Shown: piece by piece, positions 7,124 through 14,808 of the stretch
How the letters are laid out: every line of letters starts with the position of its first letter
How positions within the stretch are numbered: the first letter of the stretch is position 1
NCBI GenBank assembly: GCA_905201565.1
Contig: CAJKOS010000026.1
Location: 1 to 15,163, forward strand
Length of the DNA stretch: 15,163 nt
Reading direction: 5' to 3'
Source of the DNA: an uncultured Erysipelotrichaceae bacterium
GTDB lineage: Bacteria; Bacillota_I; Bacilli_A; Erysipelotrichales; Erysipelotrichaceae
Made by a program: the position numbers and the translations under genes
Notes under the pieces: model-generated
Database searches by the model: none
Told to the model about the DNA's origin: nothing
What the model saw: only the letters and a program-made list of their open reading frames with translations

Positions 7124-7182
7124 ATCTTTTTTCCTTTGCCCGGATACAATACACCACTTTTCATCCGTGACTGTACACGCCT

Positions 7183-7211
7183 TTGCACACTCAGCATTTT
7201 TCTCTTACAAT
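7183..7211 (+). promoter_or_regulatory. Predicted promoter of the Mrr-like gene, giving a leaderless mRNA
   Basis: TTGCAC (7183-7188) and TACAAT (7206-7211) are exactly 17 bp apart, matching consensus at 4/6 and 5/6. The expected start falls at 7218-7219, the A of the ATG. No Shine-Dalgarno sequence precedes that ATG. Confidence 0.55.
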
Positions 7212-7218
7212 AGCAACC

Positions 7219-7761
7219 ATGAAGTACACCCTGTCCTTTACATTGTTGCGCCTTGCCGGCTGGCTGTTTGGCATATTGCTGCCGATTTCACTTTCCCTGT
7301 ATGCCTTTATGCAAAAGGAGCTATCCATAAGGATGGTATGCTATTGCCTGATGCCTTCCCTCATCATTGCCACCCTGCTTTTTTTGAGCAGACATGCCTG
7401 TTACAGCCCATCCTACATTGACCGCATGGATGGCACCCAGTTTGAACAATACCTGCATTACTGGTACAGGCACCACGGCTATTACCACATCCGCCTGACG
7501 CAGAAAACACGAGACTATGGGGCAGATCTCACCATGCGAAAAGGCCTGCACAAGATTGTTGTACAGGCCAAGCGTTATGATCGTCCCATCGGGGTACATG
7601 CCGTGCAGCAGGCATTAGCTGCCAAGGCATATTACAAAGCAGATGAAGCAATTGTTGCTACAAACAACTACTTCACACCTTCCGCAAAGAAACTTGCCGA
7701 AGTCAACGATGTCATCCTGATGGACAGGGAAACCTTATTCGGTATCAAAAAGAAGAAATAA
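7219..7761 (+). CDS. Membrane-anchored Mrr-type restriction endonuclease-like protein
   Basis: This 180-residue protein has two hydrophobic segments at about 9-31 and 39-57, then a soluble Mrr_cat domain (about 67-180). The PD-(D/E)XK-type nuclease core is visible: helix GTQFEQYLHYW with Glu76, RDYGAD with Asp103, and VVQAKRY with Gln116 and Lys118. The VxAVQQALAAKAYY helix, the AIVATN strand and the NDVILMDRETL end complete the family pattern. Mrr-type domains cleave DNA, often modified DNA; here the nuclease would sit at the inner face of the membrane. There is no methyltransferase nearby. I start at 7219 because of the promoter fit; a TTG at 7183 would add 12 residues but is itself the -35. 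Its stop abuts that of the convergent dusB. The biological role is unproven. Confidence 0.8.
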   Translation: MKYTLSFTLLRLAGWLFGILLPISLSLYAFMQKELSIRMVCYCLMPSLIIATLLFLSRHACYSPSYIDRMDGTQFEQYLHYWYRHHGYYHIRLTQKTRDYGADLTMRKGLHKIVVQAKRYDRPIGVHAVQQALAAKAYYKADEAIVATNNYFTPSAKKLAEVNDVILMDRETLFGIKKKK

Positions 7762-7770
7762 TCACTCTTC
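7746..7770 (-). terminator. Weak terminator of the dusB operon spanning both convergent stops
   Basis: On the minus strand GAAGA (7770-7766) and TCTTC (7756-7752) form a 5-bp stem with a 9-nt loop, followed by TTTTT (7751-7747). It overlaps the stop codons of dusB and of the convergent Mrr-like gene. The stem is short and A+T-rich, so termination may be incomplete and transcripts may overlap. Confidence 0.35.
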
Positions 7771-8733
7771 AATCTGTCTGCGGTAATCATCGAGCACTTC
7801 TTTCAAATCCGACAATGAATTGACATGGGAAAGCCTCTCTCTGTATCTTGCGGCATATGGCATACCAAAGAGGAACCACCCCGCCATAGAACGCATCATA
7901 TGAATGCCGGTATATTCCTCTTCATAGGCACAGAGTTTTTCTGCATAGGCATAGCAGAGGTCTATCTTTTCACCATCTGTTGGTTCCTGGTAAGGCATAC
8001 CTGCTTCTTCCGCAAGGATTTCTTTGATGAAATACGGTCTTCCGAGCAGCCCTCTTCCAATCATGATGGCATCACAATTTGTCTCTTCATACATCCTGTG
8101 CACATCTTCTACCGTACGGATATCTCCATTGCCAATCACCGGAATGTTCACGGCTTCCTTGACCATGCGGATATAGGCATTATCCGACTGTCCCTGATAG
8201 AGCTGTGTTTTTGTTCTTCCATGTACGGCAATGGCATCCGCCCCGGCTTCTTCCATCTTCTTTGCAAACTCTGCACAGACAATATGTTCCTTGTCCCATC
8301 CGGCACGTATCTTGACCGTTACCGGACGGTCGGTATTGTCTTTGACAGCCCGCACAATGTCGGAAGCGATATCCGGATGGTTCAAAAGATAAGATCCGGC
8401 ATGTGCCTTGAGCACCTTTGGTACAGGACAGCCCATATTGATATCGATGATGTCACAATCCGTATGTTCTGTAAGATACTTTGCGGCTTCTCCCATCGTG
8501 ATGGGATCTCCACCAAAAAGCTGCAAGGATACGGGATGTTCACGTTCACTTGTGCGGCACATATCAAATGTACGCGCATTCTGGTAGTGCAAAGCCTTGT
8601 CACTGATCATCTCCGATACGACAAGTCCTGCCCCATAGTCATGGTTCATCTCTCTGTACACGGGATTGGAAATACCGGCAAGAGGGGCTGCCACAATGCG
8701 GTTTTCAATTGTCACATTCCCTATTTTCCACAT
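7762..8733 (-). CDS. dusB: tRNA dihydrouridine synthase (DusB type)
   Basis: This 323-residue FMN enzyme reduces uridines in tRNA to dihydrouridine with NAD(P)H. It starts with the FMN-binding barrel motif VAAPLAGISNPVYR, followed by VSLQLFGGDP. The hallmark DINMGCPVPKV holds the catalytic Cys102. Later motifs are RAGWD, IAVHGRTKTQLYQG, VIGNGDI and DAIMIGRGLLGRPYF, which bind flavin phosphate and tRNA. Length is normal for Dus. The ATG at 8733 overlaps the end of hslO by 13 bases and has GGAG within hslO about 8 bases before it, so translation is coupled. An hslO-dusB pair also occurs in other Bacillota. It is the last gene of the seven-gene cluster. The modified tRNA positions cannot be told from sequence. 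Confidence 0.95.
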   Translation of the reverse strand: MWKIGNVTIENRIVAAPLAGISNPVYREMNHDYGAGLVVSEMISDKALHYQNARTFDMCRTSEREHPVSLQLFGGDPITMGEAAKYLTEHTDCDIIDINMGCPVPKVLKAHAGSYLLNHPDIASDIVRAVKDNTDRPVTVKIRAGWDKEHIVCAEFAKKMEEAGADAIAVHGRTKTQLYQGQSDNAYIRMVKEAVNIPVIGNGDIRTVEDVHRMYEETNCDAIMIGRGLLGRPYFIKEILAEEAGMPYQEPTDGEKIDLCYAYAEKLCAYEEEYTGIHMMRSMAGWFLFGMPYAARYRERLSHVNSLSDLKEVLDDYRRQIEE

Positions 8734-9599
8734 GCAATACTCCGGATTTCCTTCAATTCATCACTGCTGAATGTGTATTTTGTCCCACAATATTCACAGA
8801 CAATCTCAATCGGTTTGCCTTCCGCAATCATCTCATCGAGGTCCTTGAGGGAGATGGTAGAAAGGGCATCGCGGTAATGTTCCTTATTGCATGGGCAGTT
8901 CCACTTCACATCGCGATGATCGAGAATTTCCGCATCCCCAAAGTATCGTCTGATGCTTTCTTCCAGCGTCTTTCCTTCATGGATCAATGTCGTCATCGGT
9001 AACAATTCCTTTGCGACCTGTTCGCACTTTTCAATGGCTTCTTCACCAGCACCTGGCAACAGCTGGATGATCATACCACCAGCCGCGGAGATATTCCCTT
9101 CTGGTTCAACAAGTACCCCAGCAGAGACAACTGATGGAGTCTGTTCACTGATTGCAAAGTAGTAGGCATAGTCTTCACCGATCTCACCACTTCTCAAGCG
9201 CACAATACCGCTGAACGGTTCCTTGAGACCAAGGTCCTTGATCACTGTCAATGTACCATTTGTACCAACTGCCTGTCCTACCGCAAGGTGTCCATCTTCA
9301 CGGACAAGGTAGATGGACGGGTCAGAGACAAAGCCTCTCACCTCTCCATTCCCCTTTGCCTGGGCAAGGACTGTACCAATTGGTCCATGACCATTGACGA
9401 CAGAAGTGATCTTTTCTTCATCATTTTTGAGGTCACTCGCCATGATGGCAGTCACCGTCATCACCCTGCCAAGGGCTGCTGCACTTGTCGCAAGGCAATG
9501 GTGCAATACCCTTGCCTGTTCACAAAGGGCAGTCGTGCATGCGGCATGGATTCTCACCTGTCCGTTGCATGCTTCGGCTATGACAATTTCATCTTTCAT
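8721..9599 (-). CDS. hslO: Redox-regulated molecular chaperone Hsp33
   Basis: This is a 292-residue cytoplasmic holdase switched on by oxidation. The N-terminal domain (about 1-180) has the family blocks AAALGRVMTVTAIMAS, GPIGTVLAQAKGNGEVRGFV and GQAVGTNGTLTVIKDLG. The C-terminal redox switch has the zinc cysteines Cys235-x-Cys237 (CPC) and Cys268-xx-Cys271 (CEYC), which release zinc and form disulfides under oxidative stress. I take the ATG at 9599 (MKDEIV), with AGGA 7 bases upstream. The open frame continues to 9728, but the added residues lie inside the GH2 coding region and look unlike Hsp33. Its ATG overlaps the GH2 stop as ATGA, and its end overlaps dusB by 13 bases. Confidence 0.96.
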   Translation of the reverse strand: MKDEIVIAEACNGQVRIHAACTTALCEQARVLHHCLATSAAALGRVMTVTAIMASDLKNDEEKITSVVNGHGPIGTVLAQAKGNGEVRGFVSDPSIYLVREDGHLAVGQAVGTNGTLTVIKDLGLKEPFSGIVRLRSGEIGEDYAYYFAISEQTPSVVSAGVLVEPEGNISAAGGMIIQLLPGAGEEAIEKCEQVAKELLPMTTLIHEGKTLEESIRRYFGDAEILDHRDVKWNCPCNKEHYRDALSTISLKDLDEMIAEGKPIEIVCEYCGTKYTFSSDELKEIRSIACGK

Positions 9600-11332
9600 T
9601 GTATTTTCCTGTATATCCTTTCGTTGATCTTGCGCATCTTGCGCACATCCACCTTCACAATCTTTCTGTCCGCTGTTAACAGACCATTGCATTCTGTTTC
9701 CACATCCGCAAGCTGTGTGTGGACACAACCGGAAAGACCTCTTTCCACATTATCGAGGATTTCCTTTTCAAAAAGATTGTTCACCGCCTGGTCATAATCT
9801 GTTCTGTCTTTATATTTGCGGTATCCAAAGAGTTTATCACATTCTGTATGACCACTGGCAAGCCATGCATAGCCACCAAATTCCGATAACAGAAGAATCC
9901 TTTCATCCTTCTTTGGTACATGAAAGGCATGGAAGTAGACATGTCTGCTGTTGAAGTCACCACACCCCTGATCATGCCAGCCACTGGCACTATCAACAAG
10001 ACGTGTATGATCCAATGCTTTGATATGTTCTGTTACCTTTGCGCTGTCAAACTGTCCCCAGCCTTCATTGAATGGCACCCAGGCAAAGATACTGACATAG
10101 TTGTAGAGTGTCTCTATCATTTCATCGAGTTCATGCATATACATCTTTCGCGATGAAACATTTCTGCCAAAGCGCTCATGGTCATCATCCTTCAATCTCC
10201 GGATGTTCAACCCCAGCGGTAATGCCTGATGGATGAGAAAGGAAAATGTACTGCCACCATTTGGCATGTCCTGCATGACAAGGATTCCCATCCTGTCGCA
10301 ATGGTAATACCACCTGCGGCATTCCACCTTGACATGTTTGCGCAGCATATTGAAGCCAAGCGCTTTCACCGTCTCAAGCTCTTCCACCATACCGGCATCT
10401 GTGGCATAGGTGTACTTTCCATCTGGTGTATAACCCTGATCGAGAAGTCCTGAAAGAAACAATGGCTGATCATTTAACATGAAGCGGACATTGCCACCCT
10501 TGTCCCTTCCAACAGAAAACTTGCGCATGCCAAAATAAGAAGACACCTCATCATCTTCTGTCACAATCTTTACATCATATAAAAATGGATCTTCTGTACT
10601 CCAGGCATGGAAGTCACCCATCGGTACCGTATAGTGTCCATCCTGGGTGAGACCATCATGCCGGAAGGAACCATCCGGTGCACTGACGGTAATCTTTGCC
10701 TGGAGTGAGGTACCACCGATGGCAATATGCACCCTTGCGTGGTCATAGTCAGGGGTGATCAGAAGGCTTTCCACGGCATGTTCTGGCAGTTCTTCCATCC
10801 ATACCGTACCCCATATACCAGCTGTTGGTGTATACCAGATACCACCGGTCTTTAACCGCTGTTTACCAAAGGCATAAATATCTGTATCACTGTAGTCTTT
10901 GACCCTGACCATCAAGGCATTCTGGTATTTGATATATTGGGAAACATCCATTTCAAATGGTGTATAGCCGCCTTTATGACCACCTACCTCAAATCCATTG
11001 AGGTAGACCGTACATTCCTGGTCCACCGCTTCAAAGTGGAGAATGGTGCGCTTTTGTCCTGGCTGCCAGGCAAATGTGCGGCGGTACCAGAGCGTTTCAT
11101 CCGGCTGCAGGATTTCTTCTGTTCCACTCAATGTTGTGCCAAGGGCAAACGGAACAAGAATCTTCTTCCATCTGCCAGGTTCAGTATCCTCCTCTCCCTT
11201 GACAATCTGGTATTCCCATTCCCCATTGAGGTTCATCCAGCCTTTGCGCACAAGCTGAGGGCGCGGATATTCCCTGTGCGGATGTTTCTCATCCATGTTT
11301 TCCGCCCATTTTGTATACAATTTCTTCATCAT
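9596..11332 (-). CDS. Glycoside hydrolase family 2 (beta-galactosidase/beta-glucuronidase-like)
   Basis: This 578-residue enzyme hydrolyses a terminal beta-linked sugar. It has the short GH2 layout: jelly-roll sugar-binding domain (about 25-190, with WYRRTF and GIWYTPTAGIWGTVWME), an Ig-like domain (about 190-275) and the catalytic barrel (about 280-578). FNEGWGQFD supplies the acid/base Glu423, and LLSEFGGYAW the likely nucleophile Glu484. The NEGWGQ form differs from the NEP of E. coli LacZ and occurs in a less studied GH2 branch, so the substrate is open. There is no signal peptide, so it acts in the cytoplasm. The start is one of two adjacent ATGs (11332, 11329) with only a weak ribosome binding site, 4 bases after the glycosyltransferase stop; coupling is likely. 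Its end overlaps hslO. Confidence 0.9.
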   Translation of the reverse strand: MMKKLYTKWAENMDEKHPHREYPRPQLVRKGWMNLNGEWEYQIVKGEEDTEPGRWKKILVPFALGTTLSGTEEILQPDETLWYRRTFAWQPGQKRTILHFEAVDQECTVYLNGFEVGGHKGGYTPFEMDVSQYIKYQNALMVRVKDYSDTDIYAFGKQRLKTGGIWYTPTAGIWGTVWMEELPEHAVESLLITPDYDHARVHIAIGGTSLQAKITVSAPDGSFRHDGLTQDGHYTVPMGDFHAWSTEDPFLYDVKIVTEDDEVSSYFGMRKFSVGRDKGGNVRFMLNDQPLFLSGLLDQGYTPDGKYTYATDAGMVEELETVKALGFNMLRKHVKVECRRWYYHCDRMGILVMQDMPNGGSTFSFLIHQALPLGLNIRRLKDDDHERFGRNVSSRKMYMHELDEMIETLYNYVSIFAWVPFNEGWGQFDSAKVTEHIKALDHTRLVDSASGWHDQGCGDFNSRHVYFHAFHVPKKDERILLLSEFGGYAWLASGHTECDKLFGYRKYKDRTDYDQAVNNLFEKEILDNVERGLSGCVHTQLADVETECNGLLTADRKIVKVDVRKMRKINERIYRKIQ

Positions 11333-11336
11333 ACGC

Positions 11337-12266
11337 TTATTTCTTTTCCCGGATGATATACATCTGGCGTTTCTTTGTTTCTAGATAAATCTTACTGATA
11401 TACATACTCATGATGCCCATGCACAAAAGCTGCAGGCTGCCAAGGAATAAAATGATGGACACAAGGGATGGCCATCCTGCCACCGGATCCGAAAACAATA
11501 GGGCGCGGATCACAATGAATAGCAGTGCACAAAGGGAGATGACAAAAAACAGCAATCCGACAAATGAGGCAATCATGAGCGGTACGGTCGAATAGGCAAG
11601 TATGCCATCGATGGCATATCTTGTCAGTTTGAAAAATGACCACTTCGTCTGACCGGCACTGCGTTCAATGTTTTCATACGAAAGCCATTTGGTACGAAAG
11701 CCAACCCAGGAGAATATACCCTTGGAAAACCGGTTATATTCCCTGTCTTCAATGACCGCATCTTTCATCTTCCTGCTCATCATCCGGAAGTCGCGGGCGC
11801 CATCCACTATTTCGGTATCCGAAACGTGGTTGATCAACGCATAGAACTTGCGGGCAAACCAGGAACGCACCTTTGGTTCGCCTTTGCGTGAACTGCGGCG
11901 TGTCGCAACACAGTCATAGCCTTCATCACCATGTAATATATTCCACATCTCAGGTAACAGGGATGGGGGATCCTGCAAATCCACATCCATGGTGCAGATA
12001 TAGTCACCAGTCGCCATCTCCAATCCTGCCAGCAGACCTGCCTCTTTGCCAAAGTTTCTCGAAAAGGAAACATAGTGGACACGTTCATCCTGTTCGTGGA
12101 GTCTTCTCATGATGGCAAGCGTATCATCTGTACTTCCATCATCCACAAAGCAGAATTCAATTTCAGCAGGAATCTGACCCGCATACTTTCCCACTTCCCG
12201 ATAAAAAATCTCAATGGTTTCCTGTTCATTGAAACATGGCACAACCAATGTCAGCTTTTCCTTCAT
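11337..12266 (-). CDS. GT2 glycosyltransferase, polyprenyl-phosphate sugar transferase type (GtrB/DPM1-like)
   Basis: This 309-residue membrane-bound enzyme most likely moves a sugar from a nucleotide donor to undecaprenyl phosphate. A GT-A domain (about 1-225) has VVPCFNEQET, VDDGSTDDT, SFSRNFGKEAGLLAGL and the metal-binding TMDVDLQDPP with DVD at 94-96. DGARDFRMMSRK and RFSKGIFSWVGFRT follow. Two C-terminal membrane helices (about 228-252 and 266-290) are typical of GtrB-like enzymes. The start at 12266 is set by AGGAGG 8 bases upstream (12275-12280); the frame is open to 12347, but that extension lacks family similarity and overlaps the previous gene. The start codon shares ATGA with the stop of the small membrane protein gene. 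In the Gtr pathway the partner is a small four-helix flippase, so that neighbour may serve it. Confidence 0.9.
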   Translation of the reverse strand: MKEKLTLVVPCFNEQETIEIFYREVGKYAGQIPAEIEFCFVDDGSTDDTLAIMRRLHEQDERVHYVSFSRNFGKEAGLLAGLEMATGDYICTMDVDLQDPPSLLPEMWNILHGDEGYDCVATRRSSRKGEPKVRSWFARKFYALINHVSDTEIVDGARDFRMMSRKMKDAVIEDREYNRFSKGIFSWVGFRTKWLSYENIERSAGQTKWSFFKLTRYAIDGILAYSTVPLMIASFVGLLFFVISLCALLFIVIRALLFSDPVAGWPSLVSIILFLGSLQLLCMGIMSMYISKIYLETKKRQMYIIREKK

Positions 12267-12670
12267 TTCGAAGACCTCCTGCTGCGGATATACAATCGCA
12301 AAAACACAAAGGCAAAGGACACAATGTGGGCAACGCCCATCTTCCATCCCAATGTCATCCGCATCTCTCCATAATATGCCGCATATGCGTCACCACTTGT
12401 CACAGTCATGATATAGGCAAACACGATCAGTGCTGAAACAATTACCGCAACACCTTCCATCACTGCCGCATCAAATACATCCTTGCGGAATGTTTCAATG
12501 GTCCATGGCAAAGCAGCTGTGATCACCATCACAATCAAAAAGCCCGCTGTCCCCGCAGCAAAACCAGTGTGTATTAAAGCAAACAGCACAATGGCTGCCA
12601 TCAACACACCAGTTCCTGCACCAGCCAGCAGGCAGAATAATTTACGCATCTTGTTTTCCATGCCATTCAT
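12263..12670 (-). CDS. Small four-helix membrane protein of unknown function
   Basis: I do not recognise the family. The protein has up to 135 residues and four hydrophobic segments, at about 10-33, 36-54, 69-88 and 107-126, with basic ends (KMRK at the start, RLYIRSRRSSK at the end). It contains no motif I can name. Length and helix count match GtrA-type flippases (PF04138), and it lies directly before and overlaps a GtrB-like glycosyltransferase gene by ATGA, but the sequence does not show clear GtrA signatures. The start is uncertain: ATGs at 12670, 12661 and 12649 are all possible and none has a good ribosome binding site. It follows the ABC permease gene by 24 bases, probably in the same transcript. 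A role as accessory or flippase to the glycosyltransferase is inference from position. Confidence 0.75.
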   Translation of the reverse strand: MNGMENKMRKLFCLLAGAGTGVLMAAIVLFALIHTGFAAGTAGFLIVMVITAALPWTIETFRKDVFDAAVMEGVAVIVSALIVFAYIMTVTSGDAYAAYYGEMRMTLGWKMGVAHIVSFAFVFLRLYIRSRRSSK

Positions 12671-12694
12671 TCTACCATGACATGGAAGACATGA

Positions 12695-14008
12695 TCATCT
12701 TTCTTCCTTGAAACGCACTGCCCGGAAGTAATAGATAAGGGTAACCACATAGCAGAGTGCCAGTGGAATGATATACGAAAGGATGAGAACACCCGCAAAT
12801 GATGGCGTGAGGCTGCCCCTTGAAACAAAGATGGCAAATATGGTTCCAAGATACAGCATCGATGCCGCAAGCAGGAAGACATAGAGCAGACTGACTTCGC
12901 TCAGGATGATGCGATGCAGATCCTTTTTCATATAACCAAGCTGTGCCATGGTCATATAGTATTTCTTCCGTGTTGCTACATTTGTGGCAAACTTGAACAT
13001 GATCGATAACGATAACAATATGTTCATCACAATGTATGTCAACAAGGCAAGCATCATTGTAGTAGGCTTATCGATGGAAGTCACAAAGATCGAAATCATG
13101 AGCACAGAACTCAATACAATCAGGATCAGATTGACTTTGAGAATGCGGATATCCGTCCTCAAAAACCCAAGATAGGCAACTGCCTTAGGCGCATTCATGC
13201 GGAATTTGTGCATCAAAAGATTGATGACAGGAATGACTACACTATTGATAAAGATCAAAAACCCTGCCATGCCAATCAGAGATAAGGTAAAGATGTTGTC
13301 CGGGGCATCATGGATCAGAAACAGCGGTCCCACAAACATGATAGCTGCCACAAGACCCCTCATCAAAGCAACAATTCTTCCTGCCCCTTTCTTTCCATCT
13401 TTTTTCGCATTGTTATAGATGGAAGAAAGCAGAGATTTGGATTCACCGGTTGTGACCTGCTGTTCATTCAGCAGGGATAAAGCATTATTCCGATAGGCAA
13501 ATGCCATATTGAGATACGTTGTCCAAAACACCAGGGCAACCAGCACAACCGCCGTAGCGCCAATTGCACTCAGCCCAATGCCAAAGGTGAACGTCCTTCC
13601 AAGAAAGGAAGATAACACCATTTGCATGATCGGCATCATCACCAGTGCCGCAACCAATCCTACCGGAATGGCAACGATCAACAGAATAAATGTCTGACAC
13701 AAAAGAAACTTTGCCAGCTGGGTGAACTTTCCACCGCATATTAACATGACCGCAAGATGTCTTGACTTCGTTTTGACAAAGAAGTCATTGGCAAAAAACA
13801 CTTCAATCATGCATACAAGAACCGCAAATAAGGTGATATTTGTCTCCATGCCACCGCTGTTGCGCACAAATGTCATACCGATTTCAGAATCGGTCGCAAT
13901 GGCGAAAAACAGGAACGTAAAGGCTGTTGTCAGTGCAAATGTCAGCCAGTAGAAGAAAGATCTGGAAAAATCCCGCACCAGGGATTTCATCGCGTCATGA
14001 AAGATCAT
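12695..14008 (-). CDS. ABC transporter permease, FtsX/BceB-like without large extracellular domain
   Basis: This 437-residue membrane protein has about ten predicted helices (first at about 18-38, last at about 400-425). The N-terminal MIFHDAMKSLVRDFSRSFFYW, the FVKTKSRHLAVMLICGG block and the later MAQLGYMKKDLHRIILSEV segment are typical of BceB-type permeases, which partner BceA ATPases in peptide-antibiotic sensing and detoxification or in protein/lipid release. BceB proteins are usually about 640 residues because a domain of roughly 200 residues lies between helices 7 and 8. Here those helices (around 290-345) are joined by only a short loop. The start overlaps the ATPase stop as ATGA, so subunits are made together; GGGAG lies 11 bases before the ATG. 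Substrate unknown. Confidence 0.85.
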   Translation of the reverse strand: MIFHDAMKSLVRDFSRSFFYWLTFALTTAFTFLFFAIATDSEIGMTFVRNSGGMETNITLFAVLVCMIEVFFANDFFVKTKSRHLAVMLICGGKFTQLAKFLLCQTFILLIVAIPVGLVAALVMMPIMQMVLSSFLGRTFTFGIGLSAIGATAVVLVALVFWTTYLNMAFAYRNNALSLLNEQQVTTGESKSLLSSIYNNAKKDGKKGAGRIVALMRGLVAAIMFVGPLFLIHDAPDNIFTLSLIGMAGFLIFINSVVIPVINLLMHKFRMNAPKAVAYLGFLRTDIRILKVNLILIVLSSVLMISIFVTSIDKPTTMMLALLTYIVMNILLSLSIMFKFATNVATRKKYYMTMAQLGYMKKDLHRIILSEVSLLYVFLLAASMLYLGTIFAIFVSRGSLTPSFAGVLILSYIIPLALCYVVTLIYYFRAVRFKEER

Positions 14009-14772
14009 TTGGTGAGAATCTCCCTTGACTCAGCACTGTTAATTTCCACAATCTTCTGGAAATATGTATCCTGGTCCATGTCACCACGTTCCAATACCGT
14101 ATCAATGTTGCCATCTTTGATATAGAGCAGCCTTGAAGAATAACTTGTCACAAGGGCATCATGCGTAACCATCACAATCGTGACCCCTTCTTTGTTGAGG
14201 TCAGAGAATATTTTCATCAGCTCTGCACTATTCTGGCTGTCAAGATTACCGGTAGGTTCATCCGCCACAATGATGGAAGGATTGTTGACAAGGGCACGGC
14301 AGATCGCCGCACGCTGTCTTTGTCCACCTGAACACTCATAGGGGAACTTCTGCAGGAATGGCGTGATATTCATCTTCTCTGCCAGTTCATTGACACGTTT
14401 TTCTATTACCTCTTTGGACTTATGGGCAAGAGCCATAGGCATCGCAATGTTTTCATACAATGTATGGGTATCTAACAAATTGAAATCCTGGAAGATAAAA
14501 CCGAGGTTCTGAAAGCGGAAACGACCGATTTCATTAGCACCCATGGAACGGATTTCTTTGCCATTGATATAAACCTTGCCACCACTTGGAATATCGATGG
14601 TAGAAATGTTATTGATAAATGTGGACTTGCCGGAACCAGATGGTCCCATAACCGCCACAAAGTCACCCTCCATAACCTGGATATTGATATCATGCAATGC
14701 CTCAAATTCACTGGAAGTCATCATATTATAGACTTTCTTCATGTGCTTCGCTTCCAATACAATATTACTCAT
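14005..14772 (-). CDS. ABC transporter ATP-binding protein, BceA-like
   Basis: This 255-residue cytoplasmic ATPase drives the permease encoded next. It has Walker A GPSGSGKST (43-51), Q-loop Gln95, signature CSGGQ (147-151), Walker B IIVADE with Glu172, the D-loop TGNLDS and His204 in the switch motif VTHD. The signature starts with Cys instead of the usual Leu, a mild variant. The C-terminal tail with ERGDMDQDTYFQKIVEI resembles BceA/YtrE-like members of the MacB-LolD group. AGGAGG at 14777-14782 precedes the ATG by 4 bases. It is the first gene of a seven-gene minus-strand cluster. No two-component system, common beside BceAB, is visible in the window. Confidence 0.93.
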   Translation of the reverse strand: MSNIVLEAKHMKKVYNMMTSSEFEALHDINIQVMEGDFVAVMGPSGSGKSTFINNISTIDIPSGGKVYINGKEIRSMGANEIGRFRFQNLGFIFQDFNLLDTHTLYENIAMPMALAHKSKEVIEKRVNELAEKMNITPFLQKFPYECSGGQRQRAAICRALVNNPSIIVADEPTGNLDSQNSAELMKIFSDLNKEGVTIVMVTHDALVTSYSSRLLYIKDGNIDTVLERGDMDQDTYFQKIVEINSAESREILTK

Positions 14773-14808
14773 TATGCCTCCTGTTTTCGAATGCGCTTAC
14801 ATCAAATA

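Noticed and set aside
7183-7218. TTG start adding 12 residues to the Mrr-like protein
   Set aside because: The TTG is part of the best -35 box, there is no ribosome binding site before it, and the extra residues add nothing recognisable.
7825-8877. 350-codon open frame on the plus strand opposite dusB and the end of hslO
   Set aside because: It is antisense to two clear genes with overlapping junctions, the product is rich in His, Cys and Phe with no recognisable domain, and it has no promoter or ribosome binding site. It is a mirror of codon use on the other strand.
9600-9728. N-terminal extension of Hsp33
   Set aside because: The added 43 residues overlap GH2 coding sequence, are Cys-rich and unlike Hsp33; MKDEIV at 9599 with an upstream AGGA is the natural start.
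12267-12347. N-terminal extension of the GT2 glycosyltransferase
   Set aside because: AGGAGG lies 8 bases before the ATG at 12266 and the GT-A domain begins there; the extension overlaps the preceding membrane protein gene.
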